Below the pieces are notes generated by a model. That model saw only the letters and a list, made by a program, of their open reading frames with translations. It was not told the origin of the DNA and ran no database searches. A DNA stretch of 64,000 nucleotides from Butyricimonas virosa (lineage in GTDB: Bacteria > Bacteroidota > Bacteroidia > Bacteroidales > Marinifilaceae), in assembly GCF_025148635.1 (NCBI RefSeq), contig NZ_CP102269.1:3038001-3102000 (forward strand), written 5' to 3'. Position 1 is the first letter of the stretch. Each line of letters opens with the position of its first letter. This document shows, one piece after another, positions 16,443 through 23,904 of this stretch. A program made the translations under genes and the position numbers.

Positions 16443-16475
16443 AGAAGGGACTGTATTAAAAGTCCCTTCTTTTTT
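16443..16475 (+). terminator. Terminator of the metal operon
   Basis: A perfect 10-bp stem (AGAAGGGACT / AGTCCCTTCT), 8-nt loop, followed by TTTTT. Confidence 0.92.
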
Positions 16476-16579
16476 GTATTTGTTGTTGATAGGCGTATTT
16501 TTAACTATGTAGCAATTATATGGTCTTTTATTTAATTAATTTTTAACGTTCGAAAGATGAAATCAATAAAATTACAACC

Positions 16580-16587
16580 TATCTTTG
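16580..16587 (+). promoter_or_regulatory. -7 box of the lipocalin-like lipoprotein gene
   Basis: TATCTTTG matches TAnnTTTG and implies a leader of about 145 nt. The rest of the 315-bp gap holds only the upstream terminator and AT-rich sequence. Confidence 0.5.
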
Positions 16588-16739
16588 GGGCGATATAAAA
16601 AGGATAGGTCATAGGAAAGTTTTTTTAGGCGTGTGTTTGGGTGATCTCTTTGTGGTTATAATAAAAATAGTCGTGGTATACTCATGCCATGTCTGGGAGA
16701 TTCTTTTCATGACAAGATGTAATTTAAAATAAAAAAGAA

Positions 16740-17483
16740 ATGAAAAATTTATCTCTGGTTGTAATGTTTATGTTGTTGTTTGTTGCGTGTAGTGATGATG
16801 ACGATAGTTGGTCTGCAAAGGATCTTGAAGGTAAATGGAGTATATACGAATTTGTTGAAGACGGGGAGACGGAGGAGGTGAGTTTAAAAACCGAGTTAAG
16901 CTATTTCGAGCTCAAGAGTAACAAAGATTACGAAGCGTTTGATTATTATGATTATAGTACGGTAAAGGGGAGCTACTCTTTATCCGGTGACGAGTTGACA
17001 GTCACGATTGGGAATAACACAGAACTGGTTAAAGTGTTGGACGTGAAGTCTGATAAAGCGGTCGTGGAAATGGAAGAGGACGGGAAAAAATTCATCGCTA
17101 ACCTGAAAAGGACGACTGTTGAACCGCAACTGTTCCTCGAACCGGTTCTCGATTTTAACGCCGATTCGAAAAGTATTAAACAAAAAGAGAGAAGAGTGTT
17201 ATCCGAAGAGAAAACGGATAATCTGACTTTCAGGAGTTCAAATAAATTTGAAAAAAATGTATTGTACACGTTTAAAAATGGGAAAATGATTGGGGCGATG
17301 GTCCTGCTAAATTTGTACAGTATTAGCGCCGAAGCCCTTGTTGACTACATGGACGAGAAATATTCTTTTTTGGGATACGAGAACGAGTTAGCAGTTTGGA
17401 CGAAAGGAGATGATATTCTTGTTGGGGTATCTGTTCAATCTTACGGGTTGGCTATTATGTATATAAAAAGAGACGAAAAATAG
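16740..17483 (+). CDS. Lipocalin-like lipoprotein
   Basis: A 247-aa lipoprotein: signal ending in LLFVAC (Cys17), then SDDDD, a surface-export type acidic stretch. Residues about 25-130 read as a small beta-barrel of the lipocalin-like type (LEGKWSIYEF at the start, then SYFELKSNKDYEAF and GSYSLSGDELTVTI). The C-terminal 110 residues are a second alpha/beta part of unknown family. Ligand and role are unknown. It is monocistronic, closed by a hairpin shared with the next, convergent operon. Confidence 0.75.
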   Translation: MKNLSLVVMFMLLFVACSDDDDSWSAKDLEGKWSIYEFVEDGETEEVSLKTELSYFELKSNKDYEAFDYYDYSTVKGSYSLSGDELTVTIGNNTELVKVLDVKSDKAVVEMEEDGKKFIANLKRTTVEPQLFLEPVLDFNADSKSIKQKERRVLSEEKTDNLTFRSSNKFEKNVLYTFKNGKMIGAMVLLNLYSISAEALVDYMDEKYSFLGYENELAVWTKGDDILVGVSVQSYGLAIMYIKRDEK

Positions 17484-17507
17484 TTCGTCAGGATTTCATG
17501 GTTTGGG

Positions 17508-17550
17508 GCTGTCGAACGAGTTTTAGAAAAAATTTGTTCGACAGCTTCTT
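17508..17550. terminator. Bidirectional terminator between host gene and tail locus
   Basis: A perfect 10-bp stem (GCTGTCGAAC / GTTCGACAGC) with an 18-nt loop and T-rich sequence on the plus strand. It marks the left border of the tail locus. Confidence 0.7.
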
Positions 17551-17554
17551 GTTA

Positions 17555-17794
17555 TTATATTTTATTCTTTGCGTTGTTGTACTTCTTGTAGCGTCGGGCT
17601 TCACTGGTCGTGAAATCCACGAGTTCCACCCATTCGAATTCTTCTTCATCGTCCTCTTCTCCATACAGGGCTTTGTTGCGTTCGTTACACATGTAGGCGT
17701 ATTCCTGCAACATACCCGTGATTAGGGCATAACTGCTGTTCAGCGTTTGTTCGTGCGTGTAGCCGAGGGCCTCTTTCACGTTCACGAGAAACAT
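17555..17794 (-). CDS. Tail-assembly chaperone extension (frameshift-dependent T-like part)
   Basis: A 79-aa frame downstream of, and in the -1 frame to, the 17803 gene. Its first ATG has no ribosome site, and the frame is open upstream of it through LDNPVSSF, overlapping the end of the previous gene. This is the G/GT layout of siphophage tail-assembly chaperones, where a minority of ribosomes slip -1 and make a longer protein that coats the tape measure. The C-terminus is very acidic (EEDDEEEFEWVE) then basic. Whether an independent short product is also made is unknown. Confidence 0.65.
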   Translation of the reverse strand: MFLVNVKEALGYTHEQTLNSSYALITGMLQEYAYMCNERNKALYGEEDDEEEFEWVELVDFTTSEARRYKKYNNAKNKI

Positions 17795-17802
17795 GAAACT
17801 GC

Positions 17803-18318
17803 TTACCGGGTTGTCCAGCTTTTTAGATTTCTTCGGGCGGCTATGATCTCCGCCTCGCTCAACGGGCTCATGTTCTTTAGCGTCATGATAGATTTGTAGA
17901 AAGGGTTATAACCGATCCTGAAGAGGATGGCATTGAGCAGGATTCGTAAATCCTCCCACGTGCAGTTGTCTTTTAGCGTGTCCTGAAACCACGTGGAGGG
18001 ATCGCTCTTCTTGTTGTGTAGACCGATGCAGACGATCGAGAGAATCACGTCATCATATTTGTTCATGATTTCCGATATTCTCGGGTCAAAAGTTTCTGTA
18101 TGGATGTCCGCTATAACTTGCAGGTCTTCCGGATCAATAGCCAACAACAAAGGTTTCACCCGGAACCACGAGCGCACGGTAAGCGGTGTGATCGTGATAT
18201 ATTCGTCCATCAGCTTGCCTTCCGGCACGGAATCAAGGTCCGTGAATTCGAAAGGAATACGGATTGTCTTTTCACTAACCGTATCACTCTCTAGCGTGAT
18301 AATTTGTTTTATGCCCAT
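17803..18318 (-). CDS. Tail-assembly chaperone (G-like)
   Basis: A 171-aa protein placed between the tube gene and a -1-frame extension, the position of the siphophage G protein. The first 60 residues are beta-prone (IRIPFEFTDLD), the rest helical, with hydrophobic stretches LLLAIDPEDLQVIADI and DLRILLNAILFRIGYNP. It resembles tail-assembly chaperones of Bacteroidota phages in size and context; no motif is diagnostic. It is separated from the upstream tube gene by a terminator-like hairpin, which would lower its level below that of the tube, as is usual. Confidence 0.65.
   Translation of the reverse strand: MGIKQIITLESDTVSEKTIRIPFEFTDLDSVPEGKLMDEYITITPLTVRSWFRVKPLLLAIDPEDLQVIADIHTETFDPRISEIMNKYDDVILSIVCIGLHNKKSDPSTWFQDTLKDNCTWEDLRILLNAILFRIGYNPFYKSIMTLKNMSPLSEAEIIAARRNLKSWTTR
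17818..17826 (-). other. Likely -1 ribosomal frameshift site
   Basis: On the minus strand the zero-frame codons CTA AAA AGC contain A5. After a -1 slip of the Lys codon the ribosome reads AAG CTG GAC AAC and continues into the 17555-17794 frame. The zero-frame stop is only five codons away. The heptamer is not a canonical X-XXY-YYZ site, so efficiency is uncertain. Confidence 0.5.
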
Positions 18319-18431
18319 GTGCTAATTTTAGATCTTACTAATTTTAGAGTTTAGATTTTGAATTTTAGATTAAAAGAGCGTTGATCTTGTGCGGCTGGAA
18401 TCTTCTAATCTAAAATCACAAATCGTGAATT

Positions 18432-18475
18432 AAAAAGAGATGCCTTCGGCATTGCTACTTAGGGCATCCCTTTTT
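18432..18475 (-). terminator. Hairpin between tube and chaperone genes
   Basis: On the minus strand GGGATGCC pairs with GGCATCTC and is followed by TTTTT. It probably reduces read-through from the tube gene into the chaperones. The neighbouring spacer 18319-18431 is AT-rich with repeated ATTTTAGA units. Confidence 0.65.
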
Positions 18476-18480
18476 CCGGT

Positions 18481-19014
18481 TTAGGCTTGTGGGGTCTCCG
18501 TCTTCACCTCGCGGATGAAGGAAGGTTTCATGCTTCCGTCAGCGGCGATGGCTGATTGGCGGGTCACTTTCACCAGCAACAGGTCGGTCTGTTCGCTGCC
18601 CGGTGCCTGGCTGATCTTGGCGGAAACGGCCCCGTTGACGATGGTATATTCCACGTATTTACCCTCGTACGGTTGCGTGGCGATACAAAATGCTTTGTTG
18701 ATCGTTTCGAAGCTGTTGGGCGCTTCCCACTTTTCACCGTTCTTGGAGCCTCCGCAAAAGGCTACTAGTTCTTCGGTAGTCGGTGACGGGATCGAGAACT
18801 CGATGCTGTCGGCATCCCCCTTGCGGTTGATAATTGCCAACGGATCTTCACGTCCTTCCACCTCGATCTTCACTTGGTTAGCATCGGCGAAATTGAATGC
18901 TACCGAACCTTTAAAGATGTCTCTTAATTGGGTAAATGATGATGGCACTACCCCGTTAGTTGCTTCTCCGTAACCGATGGAAGCCACTCCAATTGCAATA
19001 CTTCTTTCTGACAT
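18481..19014 (-). CDS. Probable major tail tube protein
   Basis: A 177-aa soluble, beta-rich protein with no signal peptide (MSERSIAIGVASIGYGEATNGVVP). It has the size of siphophage tube proteins, and its start GVASIGYG...PSSFTQLRDIFKGSVAFN is of the tube type. It precedes the two chaperone frames, the normal tube, G, GT order. It has its own locus-type promoter at 19110-19145 and a partial terminator behind it, consistent with high expression of a protein needed in many copies. Assignment is by fold impression and gene order. Confidence 0.68.
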   Translation of the reverse strand: MSERSIAIGVASIGYGEATNGVVPSSFTQLRDIFKGSVAFNFADANQVKIEVEGREDPLAIINRKGDADSIEFSIPSPTTEELVAFCGGSKNGEKWEAPNSFETINKAFCIATQPYEGKYVEYTIVNGAVSAKISQAPGSEQTDLLLVKVTRQSAIAADGSMKPSFIREVKTETPQA

Positions 19015-19109
19015 AATGTTTAAAATTAATGATTGTTTAAAATGTTTACTTCAAACCGTCTCCCGGTCTTGTCGTTCACTCGCGAGTGAGCATTTATGGT
19101 TGACTGTTT

Positions 19110-19145
19110 ATTATATAATATAGAATAACGGAAAACTACCCCCCC
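19110..19145 (-). promoter_or_regulatory. Locus promoter P1 (tube gene)
   Basis: On the minus strand: GGGGTA, 14 nt, then TATATTATATAAT. It is identical in spacing to the tape-measure promoter at 25474. The TAG of the GGGGTAG box is also the stop codon of the sigma-like gene, so the promoter is partly inside that gene. Confidence 0.8.
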
Positions 19146-19717
19146 TGTCTGGGTATTTTTTTTAATTCTTTTCTGATTCTTAATTTGATTTCATACACGA
19201 TATTGTTTAGCTTTTGAAGTGTTTCCGTCCCCGACCATTCACTAAATTCTTTGCCTTCAAAGACATGAAAGATGAATAGTTTGCGGTTGCGTTCCGACAT
19301 ATTCAAGTTGTTGAATATTTGTTTAATCATTTCGATTTTTTCTTGATCCGTTTTTTCATCCGGGGTGTCGTTGCCTTCGTACACGTCGGTCACGAGTTTT
19401 TCCAATTGGCTGTTTTCCAAGTTTTCTTTTTTGGAAATTTTGTGGTATTGCTGGTAATAAGGGGCACTTTTGGATGTGCAATTGTGATGTATTGTCTTGA
19501 ACACGTAATAATCCAACTTTGTTACGTTGTTGCATGGCATATTCATTAATTCGATCAATTTTTCTACACCCGGTTTTTCATACAACATGCAGATCACTTC
19601 CTGAAGGATGTCTTCGGCTTCCTCTTGTGAGATAATTGTCCGGCACCAAAATACAGTACATCGGAGCCAGATCGCCCGCCTTTTTTTGATATAAAGGCTT
19701 AAATCTTTTCTGTTCAT
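19136..19717 (-). CDS. Sigma-70-family (ECF-like) regulator of the tail locus
   Basis: A 193-aa protein. Residues about 30-50 (SQEEAEDILQEVICMLYEK) match sigma region 2, which binds core polymerase and the -10 box. Residues about 135-190 (LNMSERNRKLFIFHVFEGKEFSEW... then a basic KLRIRKELKK helix) match region 4. It is a two-domain, ECF-sized factor without an adjacent anti-sigma gene. Its own promoter and four others in the locus carry the shared GGGGTA-N14-TATATTA motif, so it probably drives the whole locus and itself. PBSX of Bacillus uses a similar sigma-like late activator (Xpf). Confidence 0.78.
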   Translation of the reverse strand: MNRKDLSLYIKKRRAIWLRCTVFWCRTIISQEEAEDILQEVICMLYEKPGVEKLIELMNMPCNNVTKLDYYVFKTIHHNCTSKSAPYYQQYHKISKKENLENSQLEKLVTDVYEGNDTPDEKTDQEKIEMIKQIFNNLNMSERNRKLFIFHVFEGKEFSEWSGTETLQKLNNIVYEIKLRIRKELKKIPRQGG

Positions 19718-19752
19718 AGCTTGAAAATTTAAAGTTATAATTAGTCTGTTTC

Positions 19753-19787
19753 TTATTACATATATTTATTTCATAAACTACCCCCCT
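19753..19787 (-). promoter_or_regulatory. Locus promoter P2 (sigma-like gene)
   Basis: On the minus strand: GGGGTA, 14 nt, TATATGTAATAAG. This would give positive autoregulation of the sigma-like gene. Confidence 0.75.
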
Positions 19788-19943
19788 AAATAGCATGAAA
19801 ATCTCCTATATTTATATATAATTAACAATGATACGCCGAATGAAAAATAAGTTTGAAAGCGTCAATGTATTGATGTGTAGTGATGTATTATGTTTTCTAG
19901 TGCTGAAACAGGAATATGCGTCGTGTTCATCATAATTCAAAAC

Positions 19944-19998
19944 AAAAATCCCCGGGAAAACCGAAAATCCGATAACGGACAAAACGGTTTCCCGGGGG
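19944..19998 (-). terminator. Terminator of the 20038 gene
   Basis: A 13- to 14-bp stem with one bulged A (CCCCCGGGAAACCG side at 19985-19998), a loop of about 21 nt, then ATTTTTG on the minus strand. The rest of 19718-20037 holds promoter P2 and AT-rich sequence. Confidence 0.75.
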
Positions 19999-20037
19999 AA
20001 TTTTTAAAATCGGGTGGATTCCCGTTTTAGGTCAGGG

Positions 20038-20745
20038 TTATTCCTCGTTTTCTGTCGGTGATGCGAGGCAATGGGAATTGGAAGCAACGTCTCCCCTGTA
20101 AGTCGTGGCAAACGAGTAAATTGCAAGATTGTCCGGGGCGTATCTCTCCGGGAGTAAGATTGTTGTCACCCCGTTTTCGCCTCGCTGGCGTAGCTCTCGG
20201 ATGATGCAGGATTCAGCCACGGTGTCATAAATGACAGCGTAAACACGGTCATTTTTTTCGTTTATGGCTCCTTCGATAATCTTGGATTCCTGCGTGAAGG
20301 TGGCAATACGTGTCTCTTTGTCGATCGTCAAAGTTACCTCGGGTTCTTCAAGCGATCCTTGTGCCACGAGTAGCCGATCGTAGTGAATCCGGGCGTGGAA
20401 TTCTTCCGGGGCTTTTTTATTCATGCTGACGGGCGTGTTCGGATCTGTTTGTATGCCTTCTGCCACCGCATTTTTCATGTTGATTTTGGTGAAAAGGTTT
20501 GCCCCTTTCTGTCCTACTGCGTTTTTCGGGAATCCCAGCCGGATTGCCTTGACCATGCGCTGGCTGAGATGGCAGATGCTCCCGAATGCGACGGCGTGCG
20601 GTTTGCGAGCCTCGTCAAGTTTCGCGATCTTGGCGCTGATAGCTCGTGCGATGATGATTCCCGGCTTCGTGGGATGTGTCCAGAACACCTCGTTTCCTCG
20701 TTTTCCACTTCTTCCGGTTGCTCCCGGTTCTACTTCTTTACTCAT
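20038..20745 (-). CDS. DUF6266-like protein, tail locus
   Basis: A 235-aa soluble protein. The N-terminal half is basic and helical (KPGIIIARAISAKIAKLDEARKP). The C-terminal half has a fibronectin-like beta pattern (YDRLLVAQGSL, NDRVYAVIYD, LAIYSFATTY, ending near SNSHCL). The pattern resembles what I recall of DUF6266 proteins of Bacteroidota, which have no assigned function. It has locus promoter P3, so it is part of the tail regulon. The high-copy, short, beta-sandwich look would suit a tail or decoration component or a cargo adaptor. This is inference. Confidence 0.55.
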   Translation of the reverse strand: MSKEVEPGATGRSGKRGNEVFWTHPTKPGIIIARAISAKIAKLDEARKPHAVAFGSICHLSQRMVKAIRLGFPKNAVGQKGANLFTKINMKNAVAEGIQTDPNTPVSMNKKAPEEFHARIHYDRLLVAQGSLEEPEVTLTIDKETRIATFTQESKIIEGAINEKNDRVYAVIYDTVAESCIIRELRQRGENGVTTILLPERYAPDNLAIYSFATTYRGDVASNSHCLASPTENEE

Positions 20746-20812
20746 AATGTTTAATTTTTAATTGTTTTTATTCGGGATGCTCTCGAACTCTTTTCGAGAG
20801 TGTGCCCTTCGC

Positions 20813-20844
20813 TATATTAATATGGAAAAAGAGAAAACTACCCC
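20813..20844 (-). promoter_or_regulatory. Locus promoter P3 (DUF6266-like gene)
   Basis: On the minus strand: GGGGTA, then a CATATTAATATA box 14 nt on. The weakest -10 match of the five. Between it and the gene is a small hairpin (CTCTCG / CGAGAG) at 20781-20801. Confidence 0.7.
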
Positions 20845-20958
20845 GGTAAAATCCGAAGGTTATATATAATTAGTAATTCTGTCGGGGATAGATTGTGTTT
20901 TGGTAGGGTATGTTTCTCAATTCCAGTGTATTTCTCCGTAGTCTCGGGCATAAGTCAT

Positions 20959-20988
20959 CGATAAGTTACCGATAAGTATTCGATAAGT
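20959..20988 (+). repeat. Three CGATAAGT iterons with 11-bp period
   Basis: CGATAAGT is at 20959-20966, 20970-20977 and 20981-20988, exactly one helical turn apart. Partial copies lie on either side (CATAAGT from 20949, CGAT from 20992). They sit 13 bp upstream of promoter P4 and between two divergent promoters, the place for a cooperative activator or repressor. The rest of 20746-21105 holds the two promoters and no gene. Confidence 0.7.
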
Positions 20989-21001
20989 GTTCGATCCATG
21001 A

Positions 21002-21033
21002 GGGGTATTTTTCCCGATTTATATATATTGATA
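21002..21033 (+). promoter_or_regulatory. Locus promoter P4 (21106 gene)
   Basis: GGGGTA at 21002-21007, 14 nt, then TATATATTGATA. A second GGGGTAGG-like copy lies near 21038 without a -10 box. Confidence 0.75.
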
Positions 21034-21105
21034 TGGAGGGGGTAGGTTTGGGAGTAAGGCGAGAGTGTGGATCAAGTAAGTGTTTAATCTAATGAAAAGC
21101 GTATC

Positions 21106-21774
21106 ATGGAAGTTTTGTTACCGGATGGAGAACGGAGAAAAAAATGGAAAATGGATGGGATTACCTATTATTTCAAGGCGGGAAAATTGTGCCAGTGCAA
21201 GAGTCGGAACCCTCGTTTGCGGGAGGGAAGGAAAAAGGACGGGCGGAAGTTAGTGAAAACATCCGCCCAGGAAAAGTCAATAGCCGTGTTCCGGATGATG
21301 GTTTACCTAAAACGGTATTATTTCCAGCAGATCACAGGGATTCCCGTTTGGGACATGGCTCCCGGCGTGGCAGGTCAGACCCGGTTGACGAAATTTCATC
21401 ACGCGAATGCCGAGGCCTGCGACGAGCGAGGGCTGGCGAACTACCCGGCATTCCGTTTCAGCGTGGGGCCGTTGTTCCGTCCGGTAAATGCCCGGGCGGA
21501 CCGGCAAGGGTGGGTGATCTCGGTCGTTTGGGAAAACCGGGAGGACCGGGAACTGTCTCGTGCATCGGACTGGCTCCGGGTGGGGTATTTTTATGATTCT
21601 TACCCGACTTCCCCGCGCTTGTTCCCCGGTGTCGTGGCTCGGCGGGAAGAGTGTCGGGCGGAGTTCACGATACCCGATTCCGGTTTGGCTTCCACGGAGA
21701 CACTGCATCTTTACCTCTTTTTCTCCCGGCAGGATAAAGTGGCTTTTTCGGAGAGTACTTATTTACGGGTTTGA
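21106..21774 (+). CDS. DUF6266-like protein, divergent paralogue
   Basis: A 222-aa protein with a very basic N-terminal third (residues about 25-60: KSRNPRLREGRKKDGRKLVK) and a beta-rich C-terminal half (GWVISVVWEN, LRVGYFYDSYPTS, LHLYLFFSRQDKVAFSESTYL). The end pattern is like that of the 20038 protein, so the two look like distant paralogues. It is transcribed from promoter P4, next to the CGATAAGT iterons. The basic segment could bind DNA or the tail tube. GC-rich codon use, as in the tape-measure operon. Function unknown. Confidence 0.6.
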   Translation: MEVLLPDGERRKKWKMDGITYYFKAGKLCQCKSRNPRLREGRKKDGRKLVKTSAQEKSIAVFRMMVYLKRYYFQQITGIPVWDMAPGVAGQTRLTKFHHANAEACDERGLANYPAFRFSVGPLFRPVNARADRQGWVISVVWENREDRELSRASDWLRVGYFYDSYPTSPRLFPGVVARREECRAEFTIPDSGLASTETLHLYLFFSRQDKVAFSESTYLRV

Positions 21775-21814
21775 TATTGGGAAGAAATTTCCGGGATCGT
21801 GCAAGGTGTGATAT

Positions 21815-22015
21815 ACAAGCTGTAAACTAGTGATCACGTCATAAATAGGAACGTCTGTTTCCTCGTAATAACCAGCCCATGTTTTTTTGTCTTTCTTGAT
21901 AACGAGTTTTTTCCCATGTGCTACGTTTTCTCTTTCTCGTAAAATCCCATGATGATAAATGGAAACATTTGAAAATCTCTAGGATTATAGAGGTAATAAT
22001 AAATCGTACCTTCAT
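21815..22015 (-). pseudogene. Fragment of a BamE-like lipoprotein/exported gene
   Basis: The stretch matches the middle of the 24414-25376 gene (around its codons for GFYEKEK to GLQLE) with many substitutions and lacks both ends. It is preceded by TTCCGGGATCGT-GCAAGGTGTGATA, which recurs at 24367-24393. A decayed duplicate from the same rearrangement. Confidence 0.7.
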
Positions 22016-22106
22016 TTGTCGAGATTGTGAAATAACATTTGATTCTGCTGAAGAAATGGTCAAAATTGCCACTATTAAATTATTGTTGAATAAAATTTAA
22101 ACAAGC
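22016..22106 (+). mobile_element. IS5-type transposase 3' remnant, copy 1
   Basis: About 90 bp nearly identical to 23954-24044. The frame reads FDSAEEMVKIATIKLLLNKI-stop, the C-terminus of IS5-family DDE transposases, then the presumed terminal repeat. Nothing upstream of it remains. Confidence 0.75.
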
Positions 22107-23036
22107 TCTGATTATTTCTCCAGATACTGTATCTATTTTAATTTTTTTTGTCTCTTTACTTCCGTCATAATTAGTGATATTGAATGTGTACGAAATAGTA
22201 TTATCTGTTATTTGAAATGAATATTCAATCTTGGGTTTATGTCCATCTATAATTTGTCCCATTTCTTCAAGTTGTGTTCTCCAAACAATCTCATCTGTTT
22301 CTGCGTTTTGTAAGATGATGTAATTATCTGAGTATTTTATATACTCGTACAAGTTTATGAAAGTATAATCTTTAAATTCATCTTTATATTCGTAAAGAGC
22401 TTCTCCTTTTCTGTTACAAACATAAGTATAAAAGTGAGGAGTAAATGCGGAATTGTTGTTTTTATATACACGACCTAAATACCCATCTGCAAAAATGTTC
22501 CAATAAAAAATTTGACTCTGATTTATCTTATCATCACAAATAATCCACGATAACACATCATTGATATCGTTTGAGCCGATTATTGTCTTATCTTTGGTTA
22601 TTGTGAAATTTTTGTAATCATGAGAAGAATATACATACATGTAATTGCTGTTATTAATTTCTTGGCTCCATCCTAAATAACTAACACAATTGGTTATTTT
22701 TTCTCCATATCCTAAATCAATTTCAATACGGTCGTTGAAGACTCCATCAACCATGAAATTAGTTATTTTCTTGTAATTGTCATCCACAACATGCAATATT
22801 TGAACCCATAGTTTTTCTTGTTTATTTCCTAATAGAGCGATAGTATCATCATCATCACGTTTTACAGCAAGGCCAAAAATCTTAAGTCCACTAGTATCAT
22901 TAGGGCTAATATCAAATTTTTCCATGATTCCTAAATTTGATTTATTTATTTCTATCTCTGGCTCTACCTCCTTAAAAGATTTACTGCACCCGATAAAAAC
23001 AAATAGTCCGATTAACGCAATGAATAAATTTTTCAT
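22080..23036 (-). CDS. Lipoprotein, accessory gene in tail locus
   Basis: A 318-aa lipoprotein: LIGLFVFIGC (Cys17) then SKSFKEVEPE. The mature part is beta-rich and AT-rich in codon use, unlike the tail genes. The last residues (RACLNFIQQ) are encoded by the end of the IS remnant at 22080-22106, so the original C-terminus was replaced when the IS inserted. A TATATTTG box at 23132-23139 on the minus strand is a host-type promoter, not the locus type. Unknown family. It may be an immunity or exclusion protein for the particle, or just a passenger. Confidence 0.7.
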   Translation of the reverse strand: MKNLFIALIGLFVFIGCSKSFKEVEPEIEINKSNLGIMEKFDISPNDTSGLKIFGLAVKRDDDDTIALLGNKQEKLWVQILHVVDDNYKKITNFMVDGVFNDRIEIDLGYGEKITNCVSYLGWSQEINNSNYMYVYSSHDYKNFTITKDKTIIGSNDINDVLSWIICDDKINQSQIFYWNIFADGYLGRVYKNNNSAFTPHFYTYVCNRKGEALYEYKDEFKDYTFINLYEYIKYSDNYIILQNAETDEIVWRTQLEEMGQIIDGHKPKIEYSFQITDNTISYTFNITNYDGSKETKKIKIDTVSGEIIRACLNFIQQ

Positions 23037-23131
23037 GATCCTTGATTGTTTTAAAATTATCTTCTAGTTTTTTATAATTCTATAGCATTGAAAATTTGAA
23101 GTACATACGCCAAGTCGATAACTTGAGTTGA

Positions 23132-23139
23132 CAAATATA
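23132..23139 (-). promoter_or_regulatory. Host-type -7 box of the 22080 lipoprotein gene
   Basis: TATATTTG on the minus strand, about 95 nt before the start codon. Confidence 0.45.
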
Positions 23140-23221
23140 AGAAAATTTGTATTCGTTTTGCATACAAAATAGTATAAAATGTGACGGAGTTGTTTGGGAT
23201 GTGGTGATTGTAAAAAAACGA

Positions 23222-23250
23222 AAGGAGTTACCTATGTTTTGTAACTCCTT
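23222..23250 (-). terminator. Hairpin downstream of the tRNA-Ser remnant
   Basis: A perfect 10-bp stem (AAGGAGTTAC / GTAACTCCTT) with a 9-nt loop, followed on the minus strand by TTCGTTTTTTT. It lies just after the tRNA 3' end in transcription order. Confidence 0.7.
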
Positions 23251-23259
23251 GTTCCCTAG

Positions 23260-23347
23260 CGGAAAGACGGGGATTCGAACCCCGGAAACCCTTTAGAGGT
23301 TGACACGCTTTCCAGGCGTGCCAGTTTTGTCACTTCTGCATCTGTAA
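23260..23347 (-). tRNA. tRNA-Ser(GGA)-like, 5' half degenerate; likely attachment-site remnant
   Basis: On the minus strand the 3' two-thirds are a good tRNA-Ser: anticodon stem CACGC / GCGTG, loop CTGGAAA (anticodon GGA), long variable arm, T arm CGGGG-TTCGAAT-CCCCG. The 5' part is bad: the acceptor strand TTACAGA pairs with TCTTTCC at only 4 of 7 positions and the D loop lacks GG. That is the pattern left when an element integrates in a tRNA gene and carries a copy of its 3' end. A functional tRNA is unlikely. The rest of 23037-23483 shows no gene. Confidence 0.6.
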
Positions 23348-23483
23348 TTGATTGTTTATGTCTTATTTACGTGTAATGCTTTCCGATAGTCTTTAGCGTG
23401 GTTTAACTGATGGTTTAACTTTCTAGTCAAATCAAGATGAATTAATAATATAATCTAACTCTCTAATTATAAGTGTATAATTG

Positions 23484-23900
23484 TTATTCTAAAAATGTGT
23501 TTTTCTTCTCCATACATGTAGTTGTAGATGCAATAAAATTCTTTGATTTAACCTCAAGGTAACTTGTTTCCACGAAATCATATTCCCATACTTGGATTAA
23601 CTGCCAGTTAAAGTCATTGTTTGTTTTGTTTTGTTTTGTTTTGTTTTCGTATTTAGTATAAGTATAGGTAGTGTCCCAATTTTCATCATTTGTGTCCCAT
23701 GTAGCAATGAGTTTAGTACCTTCTTTCTTAAACTTCTTTGTGACCATATGCCCGTCATCCTCTCCACCTTTGTAAGTTTCCACAACTTTAGACATCTTTC
23801 CTTCTGAATCGTATTCAAAAGTGGTAGTGCAAATTTTCCCGTTACCGTAATCATCAACAAGCTTGCTCACTAGTTTTTGCTTTCTCCCGTTTCCATTCCC
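23484..23900 (-). pseudogene. 5'-truncated lipoprotein gene
   Basis: A frame of at least 128 codons (GTG at 23870) that runs open into the IS remnant and has no signal peptide or ATG start. The visible part has FEYDSEGKMSKVVET, a YD-repeat-like pattern known in Bacteroidota lipoproteins, and upstream codons for NGNGNG, the linker that normally follows a lipobox. The start and signal were lost where the IS fragment begins. It contains a TTTTG pentamer tract at 23620-23647. Confidence 0.65.
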
Positions 23901-23904
23901 GTTG

